From Streptomyces cyanogenus (GTDB taxonomy: Bacteria; Actinomycetota; Actinomycetes; Streptomycetales; Streptomycetaceae): a stretch of 64,000 nucleotides of DNA. The DNA lies in the NCBI RefSeq assembly GCF_017526105.1, contig NZ_CP071839.1, positions 5,471,001 through 5,535,000 on the forward strand. The letters are read 5' to 3'. Shown here piece after piece: positions 51,045-59,606 of the stretch (positions within the stretch are counted from its first letter, which is position 1; the number at the start of each line of letters is the position of its first letter). Under the pieces are notes generated by a model that was given only the letters and a program-made list of their open reading frames with translations, was not told the DNA's origin and did no database searches. A program made the position numbers and the translations under genes.

Positions 51045-52499
51045 GTGACGGTGACGGTGACGGCGCTGACGGGAAAGGGGGGACGGAGGGGAGCCCGCGT
51101 GCGTCTCGGGGGGTGGCTGCGGGCGGCGGGACGAAGAGACGGAGTGCAGAGGGAAGAGACGGAGCGGAGGGAAAGGAGGGACGGGGCCGGAGGCGGAAGG
51201 GCCGGTGGTGAGGCGGGCCGTGCCGGGACGGAGAGCCCGCCGGACGTCCCGGACGTGACCGCCCCGTTGGCCGAGCCCTCCGAGAAGCTCCAGATCCGGG
51301 CCCTGCAGGCGATGTGCCGGCAGGTCTTCGGCTTCCGTCTGGCGATGATCGTCCTGTCGGCCCCCGCGGCCCTGCTCAACGCGGCCCCCGGCCTGGGCGC
51401 CCGCCTGGTCGGCGCGGCCGTGGTCGTCACCTTCATGGTGTCCTACGTCCTCTTCCGCGACTGGGAACGCTTCGGACCCCTCCTCCTGCGCCACCCCAGC
51501 CTGCTGGCCGCCGACACCCTCTTCGGCTCCTTCCTGCTGATCTCGGCGGGCCCGGACACCACCCTGGCCTACGTCAGCGTGTGCACCCCGCTCCTGGCCG
51601 GCCTGGTCTACAGCTGGCGCGGCGCCGCCTGCTTCGCCTCCCTCCAGTCCCTGATCCTCCTCCTGGTCCACGCCACGCTGAAGGCCGACCAGCACGCGCC
51701 GGTGGCCGAGTCCCTGCTCCTGCCGGGCCTGTGCGTCATCGCCGGCGCCATGGGCTCGACCCTGCGCAACCTGATGCTCCGCTTCGGCGCCGCGACCCAG
51801 GCCCTGACGACGGTCCAGGCCCGCCTCGCGGCGGCGGAGGCGGTGAGCGCGGAACGTGCCCGGCTGGCCCGCGAGATGCACGACTCCGTGGCCAAGACCC
51901 TGTACGGCGTGGCCCTGGCGGCGGACGGCCTGGCCACCACGGCCTCGGCCACTGCCCCCGACCCGGCCCGCATCAGGGAACAGGCCGAACTGGTCTCCCG
52001 CTCGGCGCGCAGGGCGGCGGCGGAGTCCCGGGAACTGCTGACCGACCTACGACGGGACCAGCCGGACGCGCCGGAACAGCCCCCGTTCTGGCAGGAACTG
52101 TCCTGCCGCGCGGCGGACTTCACGAGGCGCACGGGCCTGCGGGTGAACACGGACGTCCCCGTATCCTCCCTCCCGCCGCTGCCGCCCGCCTCGGCCCGCC
52201 ACGTCCTCGCCATCGCCACCGAGGCGCTGGAGAACGCCCACCGGCACGCCTCCGCCACCCGTGTGGACGTACGGGCGGCCGTCGACGGCCACCTGCTGCG
52301 CCTGACGATCCACGACGACGGCACCGGCCTCCCACCCGGCACGAGCCTCGAAAAACTCCGCGACCGCGGTCACTTCGGCCTGCTCGGCATGGTGGAACGG
52401 GCCGCGCAGGCCGGCGCCCGTATCCGCATCGGGAAGGGCGGACACGAACGGGGCACGGAGGTACGCCTGGACATCCCGCTGCCGGTCCCTGACCACTGA
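51045..52499 (+). CDS. Sensor histidine kinase (NarL/DesK type)
   Basis: 484 residues, GTG start near repeated GTGACG units; the exact start is unsure because the first 80 residues are charged and low complexity. Membrane helices span about 100-245. HisKA_3 has the phospho-acceptor His279 in LAREMHDSVAKTLYGVAL. The HATPase domain has N-box ATEALENAHRHA and G-box HDDGTGLPPG and GHFGLLGMVERA. It sits in the pilus operon with its response regulator 17 bases on, so it probably controls pilus expression; that is inference. Confidence 0.88.
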   Translation: MTVTVTALTGKGGRRGARVRLGGWLRAAGRRDGVQREETERRERRDGAGGGRAGGEAGRAGTESPPDVPDVTAPLAEPSEKLQIRALQAMCRQVFGFRLAMIVLSAPAALLNAAPGLGARLVGAAVVVTFMVSYVLFRDWERFGPLLLRHPSLLAADTLFGSFLLISAGPDTTLAYVSVCTPLLAGLVYSWRGAACFASLQSLILLLVHATLKADQHAPVAESLLLPGLCVIAGAMGSTLRNLMLRFGAATQALTTVQARLAAAEAVSAERARLAREMHDSVAKTLYGVALAADGLATTASATAPDPARIREQAELVSRSARRAAAESRELLTDLRRDQPDAPEQPPFWQELSCRAADFTRRTGLRVNTDVPVSSLPPLPPASARHVLAIATEALENAHRHASATRVDVRAAVDGHLLRLTIHDDGTGLPPGTSLEKLRDRGHFGLLGMVERAAQAGARIRIGKGGHERGTEVRLDIPLPVPDH

Positions 52500-52516
52500 A
52501 ACCCGAGAGGAGGACC

Positions 52517-53320
52517 ATGCGCCCGGCAATGCCACCCCATGCACCGGATCCACCAGGAGCGTCACACGGTGCCGCCCCCCGACCCGAGTTCCCGCCGCCG
52601 GCGCCCGCGCCCCCGCCGTTGCGGCTGCTGGTCGCCGACGACAACCCCGTGGTCCGCGCCGGTCTGACCGCCCTGCTGTCGGGCCGTGCGGACACCACGG
52701 TCGTGGCGGAGGCGCGGGACGGCCGCGAGGCGTACGAGGCGGCGGTCCGGCACCGGCCCGATGTCATCCTCCTCGACGTCCGCATGCCCGGGGTCGACGG
52801 AATCTCCGCGTTGCCCCACCTGGTGGGGCTGGCCCCCGTCATGATGCTCACCTACAGCCACGAGACGGAGACCGTGCGGGAGGCGCTGCGGCTGGGAGCG
52901 GGGGGATATCTGGTGCACGGCGAGTTCACGACGGAGCAGTTGGTGCGGGCGGTGCGGGATGTCCGGGAGGGGCGGCCGCATGTGACCCCCGGGGCGGCGA
53001 GGGCGTTGCTGCACGACTTACGCAGCAGTGCACCTGCACACACCCCTGTCCAACCCCCCGTCTTTTCGGCGGATTCCACCCCTCCCCCACTTTCGCATGT
53101 GCAACCATCTATGGGACATTCGTTCCGGTCACGGTTCCGGCTGAGTACGAGGGAGGCGGAGATCATGGACCTCATCGCGTCCGGCATGACCAACCAGCAG
53201 ATCGCCGCCGCCTGCTTCATCAGCGAGAAGACGGTCAAGAACCACATCAACCGCATCTTCGCCAAGCTCCACACCACGACGAGGTCCCAGGCGACGGCCA
53301 AGTGGCTGGGGGTGGCCTGA
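52517..53320 (+). CDS. LuxR/NarL-family response regulator
   Basis: 267 residues. Pro-rich N-terminal 34 residues, receiver domain 35-155 with DD at 41-42 and phospho-Asp87 in VILLDVRMPG, a Pro/Ser linker and a LuxR HTH at about 200-265 (LSTREAEIMDLIASGMTNQQIAAACFISEKTVKNHINRIF, given by position). Cognate of the upstream kinase. ATG 52517 follows GAGAGGAGGACC. The long Pro-rich head is unusual; an internal start is possible. Confidence 0.9.
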   Translation: MRPAMPPHAPDPPGASHGAAPRPEFPPPAPAPPPLRLLVADDNPVVRAGLTALLSGRADTTVVAEARDGREAYEAAVRHRPDVILLDVRMPGVDGISALPHLVGLAPVMMLTYSHETETVREALRLGAGGYLVHGEFTTEQLVRAVRDVREGRPHVTPGAARALLHDLRSSAPAHTPVQPPVFSADSTPPPLSHVQPSMGHSFRSRFRLSTREAEIMDLIASGMTNQQIAAACFISEKTVKNHINRIFAKLHTTTRSQATAKWLGVA

Positions 53321-53445
53321 TATGCACGGCCGGGGGAGCAGCACGCCGGGCAAATGGGCCTGGGGTTGGGTCCTTGGGCCCTCTACCCTGTCCGTGGGAG
53401 CGCTCTACGGTTCGTCGGTCGAAAGCAGTCCCGGAGGGGAGCACC

Positions 53446-53676
53446 GTGAGCGATCTTTTGCTGAAGACAGCTGTGGCGACCAAGGTTCGCCTGAACGGGT
53501 GGAGGAACACGACGGCCGAGGCGATGCGGCGTCGTGGTGGCGACCGTGGGCAGACTGCGGTGGAGTACCTGGGCATTATCGCGGTGGTGGTTGCGATCGT
53601 TCTGGCGATCACGGGTACGGACATCGGCAAGACGATCCTCGACAAGATCAAGTCAAAGATCACGGAGATCACCTGA
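53446..53676 (+). CDS. flp: Flp/Fap-type major pilin
   Basis: 76 residues. A charged leader, then GDRGQTAVEYLGIIAVVVAI, the Flp pilin signature with cleavage expected before or near GQTAVEY, and a short C-terminal tail IGKTILDKIKSKITEIT. Flp pilins polymerise into Tad pili after processing. GTG 53446 with GGAGGGGAGCACC upstream. The stop TGA overlaps the next gene's apparent CTG start. The promoter may lie in the 125 bases after the response regulator. Confidence 0.85.
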   Translation: MSDLLLKTAVATKVRLNGWRNTTAEAMRRRGGDRGQTAVEYLGIIAVVVAIVLAITGTDIGKTILDKIKSKITEIT

Positions 53677-54263
53677 TCCGCCGCCGCGCAAACGGCGACT
53701 CCGGGCAGGCCTTCCCCATCTACATCACGGTGGTGGCGGGCCTGCTCTTTCTTGCGTTCGCCTACCTTGCGGTAGGTCAGGCCGCAGTGAACCGGGGCGG
53801 TGCGCAGACGGCTGCCGACGCAGCGGTGCTGGCCGCGGCTCAGAACGGGCGCAAGCAGCTTGCGGACGCATGGGCCGCCGCTCTGCTCGAACCGGCCAAG
53901 TGGCGGGACATCTTCGAGGGCAACGTGCCTGTCGACAACCCGTGCGCGCGTGCGGAGCAACTCGCGACGCAGAACGACGCCACGCTGAATGGCTGCAATT
54001 GGCAGCTTCTCCGGTACACGGTCGAGATCAAGACGAACAAGCCGGTAGGGGATTCCGTAGTCCCGGGGACGGAGGACGTCCACTCGACGGCTTCCGCCAC
54101 GGCCGTGATCGAACCGCGCTGCTCGTTCCCTGACGAGCCCGGTGGGGACGATGAATTGCCCGAACTCACCTGTGGCGGCAAGCCGTGGAAGCTGGACCCG
54201 GATGACGAAGCGACTCTCCCCGCGCCCGAGGACCTCTTCGATGTTCACCTGGCCGCCGGCTGA
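53673..54263 (+). CDS. TadG-like pilus-associated protein (pilus assembly, putative CTG start)
   Basis: 196 residues if started at CTG 53673. The order IRRRANGDSGQAFPIYITVVAGLLFLAFAYLAVGQ, given as about residues 2-36, is the TadG/TadE_like pattern, followed by QTAADAAVLAAA typical of Flp-pilus TadG N-terminal domains. An ectodomain with four cysteines follows (PCARAEQ, NGCNW, RCSF, LTCGG). No ATG, GTG or TTG exists in a sensible place; GGAG at 53664-53667 is five bases from the CTG, which overlaps the flp stop. Probably an extracytoplasmic pilus-base or wall-linked component. Confidence 0.78.
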   Translation: MIRRRANGDSGQAFPIYITVVAGLLFLAFAYLAVGQAAVNRGGAQTAADAAVLAAAQNGRKQLADAWAAALLEPAKWRDIFEGNVPVDNPCARAEQLATQNDATLNGCNWQLLRYTVEIKTNKPVGDSVVPGTEDVHSTASATAVIEPRCSFPDEPGGDDELPELTCGGKPWKLDPDDEATLPAPEDLFDVHLAAG

Positions 54264-54297
54264 CAAGCGGACGACGATGGAAAAGGGAAGCAGTGCG

Positions 54298-54879
54298 ATG
54301 AGCATGCGGTTCACTGCGAAGGCTCGCAGGGGAATGGTCGCCCTGGCCGTTGCTGTCGGCTTGGCCGTCGGTGTGGCCGGTTGTGGCGGTGGAGACACCG
54401 ATGACAAGAAGCCGAACGCTTCTTCATCCTCCTCGAAGAGCGGCGGTTCTCAAGAGAGCCCCCAAGAGGGGCAGTCCGCGCAACCGCTGGCTGAACTGCG
54501 CGGGCCTGACGGGCTGATGCTGCAGATCACGTCTGCCCAGCGCGATCCGGGCGGGTTCGTCACGATCAACGCGCAGCTCAAGAATGACGGCAGCAAGGAC
54601 GCCGTTCTGTCGTCGCAGCTGACCGGCAACGAGACAGAGATCATGAAGAACGGGCAGTCCTTCGGTGGAGCCACACTTGTGGATTCGAAGGCGAAGAAGC
54701 GTTACTACGTGCTGCGGGACACCGACGGGCGTCCTTTGACCACGATCGGCGTCCAGTCCGTCAGAGCGGGGGACACGGTTCCCGTTTTCATGCAGTTCCC
54801 CGCACCACCGGCCGGCACGACGGAAGTCAGCTTCCAGTTGCCCACCTTCGCCAGCGCCCCCATCAAGATCTCCGGGTGA
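54298..54879 (+). CDS. Lipoprotein of the Tad cluster
   Basis: 193 residues from ATG 54298. A type II signal peptide ends in the lipobox VAGC (AVGLAVGVAGCGGG), then a Ser-rich linker (SSSSSKSGG) and a compact beta domain (LMLQITSAQRDPGGFVTINAQLKN; VQSVRAGDTVPVFMQFPAPP) resembling immunoglobulin-like extracellular lipoproteins. Anchored outside the membrane near the pilus machinery. The OmpA-domain gene starts 8 bases after. Confidence 0.78.
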   Translation: MSMRFTAKARRGMVALAVAVGLAVGVAGCGGGDTDDKKPNASSSSSKSGGSQESPQEGQSAQPLAELRGPDGLMLQITSAQRDPGGFVTINAQLKNDGSKDAVLSSQLTGNETEIMKNGQSFGGATLVDSKAKKRYYVLRDTDGRPLTTIGVQSVRAGDTVPVFMQFPAPPAGTTEVSFQLPTFASAPIKISG

Positions 54880-54886
54880 GGCCCAA

Positions 54887-55510
54887 GTGACCACCACACC
54901 CCGGCTCGTCCTCACCTGTGCCGCCCTGCTGATCGCCGTGCAACTGCCCGCGGCGACCGCCGTGGCCGACGGTGGCGGGCCCAGTGAACCCCCCGGTACC
55001 GAACCCTCCGCCACCGCCCCGGTGACAGTCGACCCCACGGATCCGGATCTGAAGCTTCCGGAGGGGGCCACGCTGGCCGCGGCCAAGGTGCTGGACATCA
55101 AGTCGGTCGTGGAGGACCAGAGCGGGGACGAGCGCCGTGAGGACACCAACGCCGACGTGACCTTCGCCCTCCAGGCCGAGGTGCTGTTCGGCAAGGACAG
55201 CGCCAGGATCAGCGCGGAGGCCAAGTCCCGCATCGCCACCATCGCCGAGGAGATCAGGAAGCAGCACGCGACCCGGGTCCGCGTCTTCGGCTTCACCGAC
55301 AACCTCGGTTCCTCCGCCCACGGCGACACCCTCTCCAAGGAGCGCGCCAACGCCGTACAGGCCGTACTCGACCAGGACCTGAACAGCCCCTCCGTCACCT
55401 TCGACGTCCGCGGCTACGGCGAGCAGTACCCGATCGCCGACAACTCCACCGAGGAGGGCCGGCGAAAGAACCGCCGTGTGGAGGTGACGTTCCCGCGCAC
55501 CCGGCAGTGA
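54887..55510 (+). CDS. Secreted OmpA-family (peptidoglycan-binding) protein
   Basis: 207 residues, GTG start. Signal peptide AALLIAVQLPAATAVADG; a middle acidic region; a C-terminal OmpA domain from about 95 with VLFGKDSARI, VRVFGFTDNLGSSAHGDTLSKERANAV and GYGEQYPIADNSTEEGRRKNRRVEV. The Asp and Arg of OmpA domains that bind diaminopimelate are kept (TDN, NRRV). In a monoderm it should tether to peptidoglycan, plausibly anchoring the pilus apparatus. Operon with the preceding lipoprotein. Confidence 0.9.
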   Translation: MTTTPRLVLTCAALLIAVQLPAATAVADGGGPSEPPGTEPSATAPVTVDPTDPDLKLPEGATLAAAKVLDIKSVVEDQSGDERREDTNADVTFALQAEVLFGKDSARISAEAKSRIATIAEEIRKQHATRVRVFGFTDNLGSSAHGDTLSKERANAVQAVLDQDLNSPSVTFDVRGYGEQYPIADNSTEEGRRKNRRVEVTFPRTRQ

Positions 55511-55793
55511 CCGCACCGCTTCGGCGCGGAGCACTGTCGCACCCTGGCCCGCCGGATCCCGTATGGGAAGGGCGTCAGGGGCGTTTTCCGGTCAGCTGCG
55601 CGACGCCACGGCGTGGGCGGTGCCGTGAACCCCCAAGGCGGCAACTATGGTGCTGCTGCGTAAAATTGCCGTGCTCGACAGCGCGATGGCTGCCGGTACG
55701 GCAGTGCCCGCCGGCCGGTAGGTGGCTGTGCCACAGGTGCCGGCCACGGGAGTCGGCCGCACGAAGGCAGGAACAACGGGGGGACGCCCTGAC

Positions 55794-56288
55794 ATGGCGT
55801 GGGACGAGTGGGAACAGCTCAAAGCCGACGCGAAGTCGGACGGAGCCACACGCATGCAGCTCAACCACCTGGCCGACCCGGTCGGTGGAGGCGGCCAGAG
55901 CACCTACGGTGACCTCAAGGTCAGCAACAGCGACCTGGCGGCGATCGGCAAAGAGGCTCACTCGCTCTACGACCAGCTGTGGAACAAGGCCCGGGTGGCA
56001 CAGTCGACGAGCGAGTCCGCCGCCGGTGACCTGACGAAACAGGGCTTCACCCTGGGCAAGGGACTGAAGCACGTCGCGCAACGCTGGGACGACCAGCTGA
56101 AGTCGTTGCTGGACGCGTGCGCCCAGATCTCCAACCACATGCACGTGACCAAGAAGATCCACTCCGGTGACGACGGCTACATCGGTCGACAGATGAGCAG
56201 CATCGACACCTTGGACGCCGGGTTCGACGACCGCGCGGGAGAGCCGGGCAGGAAGAACCCGGTCTACTACCCCAAGAAGAAGGACTGA
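55794..56288 (+). CDS. WXG-like small helical protein
   Basis: 164 residues. It opens AWDEWEQLKADAK, then helical repeats with GDLKVSNSDLAAIGKEAHSLYDQLWNKARV and SAAGDLTKQGF, ending YYPKKKD. No signal peptide. It resembles the ESX/WXG-type adaptors paired with the larger DUF6571 protein that starts 14 bases after. ATG 55794 follows GGGGGGACGCCCTGAC. The 283-base region to its left contains a probable promoter for this pair and nothing else. Confidence 0.7.
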   Translation: MAWDEWEQLKADAKSDGATRMQLNHLADPVGGGGQSTYGDLKVSNSDLAAIGKEAHSLYDQLWNKARVAQSTSESAAGDLTKQGFTLGKGLKHVAQRWDDQLKSLLDACAQISNHMHVTKKIHSGDDGYIGRQMSSIDTLDAGFDDRAGEPGRKNPVYYPKKKD

Positions 56289-56301
56289 GCGAGGCCGCCG
56301 A

Positions 56302-58545
56302 GTGAAGTTCGAAGACCTCTACCAAGCCAACTTCAAGCAGCTCGACGACGCAGTCGACGACTGGGGCCTGCTCGTCCGCAACCTGACGGAGCTGCAGAAG
56401 CAGGCGAAGGACGGGCTGCACGACAAGGCGGTCAAGGCCGACTGGCACGGCGTCAACGCAGCCGTCTCCAAGGAGTTCATCGGCAAGACCGCCGGCGAGT
56501 TCGAGGACGCCACCAAGGAGGCGTCCTCCATCCACAAGATCCTCCAGGACACCCGGAACGAGCTGAAGCACTACAAGGAGCAACTGCACCAAGCCGTCGA
56601 GAACGGCCGCAAGAAGAACCTGACCGTGATGCCGTCCGGCGACGGCGGCTTCATCGTCACCATGGCCGTCCATCCCGACCGCGCCGGACACGGCACCGAG
56701 ATCTCCGATCACAGCGTCACGGACGAGGAACACCTGCGCGACGAGGTGCAGAAGATCCTCGACAACGCCGCGAAGAGCGACGGCACCGCGACCGACGTCC
56801 TCATGGCACTCGTCGACGAAAGCAGGTACGGCTTCTCCGGCGCCGTCTACGAGGACCGTGACCAGGCGGTGAAGGCCGTAGAGGAGGCCGACAGGCTGGC
56901 GAAGCTGGCGCGGAAGGATCCGCGGAAGCTGACTGCCAAGGACTTCGACGAGATCGACGCCGGCCTGAAGCAGTACCACGACGACCCGCTGTTCGCCGAG
57001 GAGTTCGCCGAGCGGCTGGGTGCCCAGGGGACGGAAAGGTTCTGGCTCGGTCTCAACGACGACCGCGAGGGCGCGCACATGGCCTACGACCGCGGATACA
57101 AGTACGCCGAGCTGCAGAAGAACCTGAGCCTGACCCTGGCCACCGCGAGCCAGTCGGACAGTGCGGGCATGGAGGCGTGGAAACAGCAGGTCATCAGCTC
57201 GGGCAACAAGCCCGTCGGTACCCACGGCGACGTGCTGGGCTTCCAGGTGATGAGCAACCTGATGCGAAACGGCGACTTCGACGACCGGTTCATGACCGAT
57301 TACGGCCGCGCGCTGATGAAAACCGAGCGGTTCTATACGCACGACGGCGAGAACGTGGCCTGGCAGGCGAACATCTGCCCCCGGCTCAACTACGAGGGCA
57401 GCGACGGCGGCTGGGACCCTCTCAACGGATACCTGAAGGGCCTGGCGAACAACCCCACGGCCGCGACGGACTTCTTCAGCGACGACTTCATCCCGAAGGA
57501 CGGCGACCACAAGAAGGCCGTCTCCAACTTCGACTATCTCTTCAAGCAGCGGAACTGGCCGATGGACATCCATGACACCAACGATGTCCAGAGCATCGCC
57601 GGCCAGAACTACCTGGCCCAGGCCCTGGAGGCGGCAACCACGGGCCACCCGGCGGGTGAGATGCCCACGACCGACACCCCGGCACACACCAGCGCCCAGA
57701 CCAAGCTGTTCGAGGAGATCGTCGCCGCCACGGCGGACAAACAGGAACTCCTCACCGACCGCGGCTACATGTCGGACAGCATGGGCCAGATCGCCTCCGA
57801 ATATCTGCCGGACATCAACCGGGCCAACAGCGACTTGCCGCACAAGGACCTGCTCTACCCCATCGATGGCTCCGCGGCCCATCTCGATGGCCGTGACGTG
57901 AACAAGTTCCTGTTCGCCGTGGGTCAGAATCCGCAGGGATACGCTGCCGTCGAAGTGGGCCAAAAGGCCTACCTGTCGAACCTGTTGCAGTACCACTTGG
58001 ACCCCGACCTGTCCGCCGACCACCGCTTCACCAGCGATCAGAAGCTTCTCGTCCAGACCGTCGCGGAGAGGAGCGGCGAGGTCTCCGGGGTCCTCAGCCA
58101 AGCCCGCATGGAGGCCATCGGAAGCGTGGCCAAGGGGAAGGACGATTCCTTCGACCACGCTGTCGCCCAGTACCAGAACCTGGCCTCCGGCGGTATCGGT
58201 ACGGTCGTCGGCGTAGGCACGTCATTCATCGGCTCTCCCGCGGCCGGCGCAGTCGTCGGCGGAGCAGCAGGCACCGCGACAGGCGCGGCCCTGCAGTGGC
58301 TGTTCCAGGATGTCGAGGGTTCGGCGGCGGATGACGCCCAGGAGGACGAAGGGAAGGTCTGGGACCACGGCCTGCATCGCAACGCCGCATACGCGCAGCG
58401 TGCGGCAGAGCAGGCAGTGAAGCGCTATCACCTGAGCCCGGACCTGGTGACGTACGCGGGAAATTCGGCACACCAGGGCTACCAGAATGCGTGGGCTGTT
58501 GTTCACGGCCAGACACCGGGCAGCACCGCGGACATTCCGGGGTGA
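56302..58545 (+). CDS. Large DUF6571-like protein with ESX-type N-terminus
   Basis: 747 residues, GTG start. Residues about 1-95 are a long helical hairpin containing DWHGV (WXG-like) and KEFIGKTAGEFEDATKEAS. The centre is helical with EEADRLAKLARKDPRKLTA; the C-terminal part has a Gly/Ala hydrophobic stretch (GIGTVVGVGTSFIGSPAAGAVVGGAAGTATG, about 640-670) that might insert into membranes. I recall this architecture as actinobacterial DUF6571, of unknown function, often beside type VII secretion genes. A pore-forming effector role is speculation. Confidence 0.72.
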   Translation: MKFEDLYQANFKQLDDAVDDWGLLVRNLTELQKQAKDGLHDKAVKADWHGVNAAVSKEFIGKTAGEFEDATKEASSIHKILQDTRNELKHYKEQLHQAVENGRKKNLTVMPSGDGGFIVTMAVHPDRAGHGTEISDHSVTDEEHLRDEVQKILDNAAKSDGTATDVLMALVDESRYGFSGAVYEDRDQAVKAVEEADRLAKLARKDPRKLTAKDFDEIDAGLKQYHDDPLFAEEFAERLGAQGTERFWLGLNDDREGAHMAYDRGYKYAELQKNLSLTLATASQSDSAGMEAWKQQVISSGNKPVGTHGDVLGFQVMSNLMRNGDFDDRFMTDYGRALMKTERFYTHDGENVAWQANICPRLNYEGSDGGWDPLNGYLKGLANNPTAATDFFSDDFIPKDGDHKKAVSNFDYLFKQRNWPMDIHDTNDVQSIAGQNYLAQALEAATTGHPAGEMPTTDTPAHTSAQTKLFEEIVAATADKQELLTDRGYMSDSMGQIASEYLPDINRANSDLPHKDLLYPIDGSAAHLDGRDVNKFLFAVGQNPQGYAAVEVGQKAYLSNLLQYHLDPDLSADHRFTSDQKLLVQTVAERSGEVSGVLSQARMEAIGSVAKGKDDSFDHAVAQYQNLASGGIGTVVGVGTSFIGSPAAGAVVGGAAGTATGAALQWLFQDVEGSAADDAQEDEGKVWDHGLHRNAAYAQRAAEQAVKRYHLSPDLVTYAGNSAHQGYQNAWAVVHGQTPGSTADIPG

Positions 58546-58559
58546 ACGAAGGAGAGTCA

Positions 58560-59114
58560 TTGAACACCCCCCTTTTTCGATCGAAAGTACTCGCTCCTGT
58601 CGCTGCGGTGACTGCGGCGCTGGTTTCCCTTTCCGGCTGTGGTGGCCACAAGGAAAAGCGTGAGTACGCGGTCCCGGGCTCCTTTTGCGGGATTCCGGTC
58701 GATCGTGACGAGCTGGCGCCTTTCATGCCCTCTGGCAGGAAATTGGTCATTGACAAACGTATGCCGGACTCTTTGTCGTGGGTCTGCCAGGTCCGCGTCG
58801 ACTCCCATCGGGCAGTGGGTTTCAGGCAGATGTGGTTGACCAGCAGCAGCACGGCTTATTTTGTGGGTGGGCAGGCAGACTCCCGGCTCGATCACGAAGC
58901 CGAGGGCGGGAGGTTCCTCTACTCAGGCTGGGAGGCGTTCGGGAGGACACGTCGGTGCACGCACAAAAAGCTACCAGGGAGCCACATTTTCACTGCAGTC
59001 CAAATGGAGTCCTCCAGCCACCAGGATGCCGACGCTATGCGGCGACTGATCACCGCCTTCACGAAGGCCGTCGAAAGTACGGACACCTGCAAAAGCGGTA
59101 AGAGTTTCAGCTGA
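58560..59114 (+). CDS. Lipoprotein of unknown function
   Basis: 184 residues from TTG 58560, chosen because GAAGGAGAG lies just upstream; GTG 58542, overlapping the previous stop, is possible. A lipobox LSGC (VTAALVSLSGCGGHK) marks the N-terminus. The mature part has five cysteines (SFCGIP, SWVCQV, TRRCTHK, DTCKSG) and no recognised domain. Codons are less GC-biased than the neighbours, suggesting recent acquisition. Last gene of the DUF6571 group. Confidence 0.7.
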   Translation: MNTPLFRSKVLAPVAAVTAALVSLSGCGGHKEKREYAVPGSFCGIPVDRDELAPFMPSGRKLVIDKRMPDSLSWVCQVRVDSHRAVGFRQMWLTSSSTAYFVGGQADSRLDHEAEGGRFLYSGWEAFGRTRRCTHKKLPGSHIFTAVQMESSSHQDADAMRRLITAFTKAVESTDTCKSGKSFS

Positions 59115-59136
59115 GGGTCGGTGTCATGCGCACAGG

Positions 59137-59514
59137 TCACCCCCCGTCGACCTCGACGGCGACCTGAGCGCCCACACCCAGCCCCCACCCCGCCATCGCC
59201 CCCGCCTCCGCCTCCAGCACGTGCCGTGCCCGCAGTCGAGGCAGGCCGAGTCGGCCCGGCCTCATCGTGCGGACGGCGATGACGGTGAGGCGGTGGTCGA
59301 GGTACGCGACGTCGATCGGGATCCGCATGCCGAACGTGTGCACCCCGCTCGCCGGCGACAGCAGCATCGCCCCGTCGATCGAGTCCCGGCCGAGCAGGCC
59401 CTTGGTGCGGGCCCGGTAGGAGGCCGAGATCTCCAGGGGGACCGGGGCACCGAGCTCCGCCCCGGAGTCCGTACGCACGAGCAGCCGCCCCCGTCCGTCC
59501 CGCCAGCGCCCCAT
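59137..59514 (-). CDS. DUF192 family protein
   Basis: 125 residues. The DUF192 signature is clear: GLLGRDSIDGAMLLSPASGVHTFGMRIPIDVAYLD (positions about 37-72) and VLEAEAGAMAGWGLGVGAQVAV. These small beta proteins are found near Tad/type II-like loci in Streptomyces and elsewhere; no activity is known. Convergent with the preceding lipoprotein gene. No signal peptide on this copy. Confidence 0.9.
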   Translation of the reverse strand: MGRWRDGRGRLLVRTDSGAELGAPVPLEISASYRARTKGLLGRDSIDGAMLLSPASGVHTFGMRIPIDVAYLDHRLTVIAVRTMRPGRLGLPRLRARHVLEAEAGAMAGWGLGVGAQVAVEVDGG

Positions 59515-59606
59515 GCCCTGCCCTCCGCTTCCGTGTCCGTGGCCGTCAACTCGCCGAATCGGTAATTGCGTTGTCCTTTGCCGTCCTCCCCACTAGGAAG
59601 GGCGCC

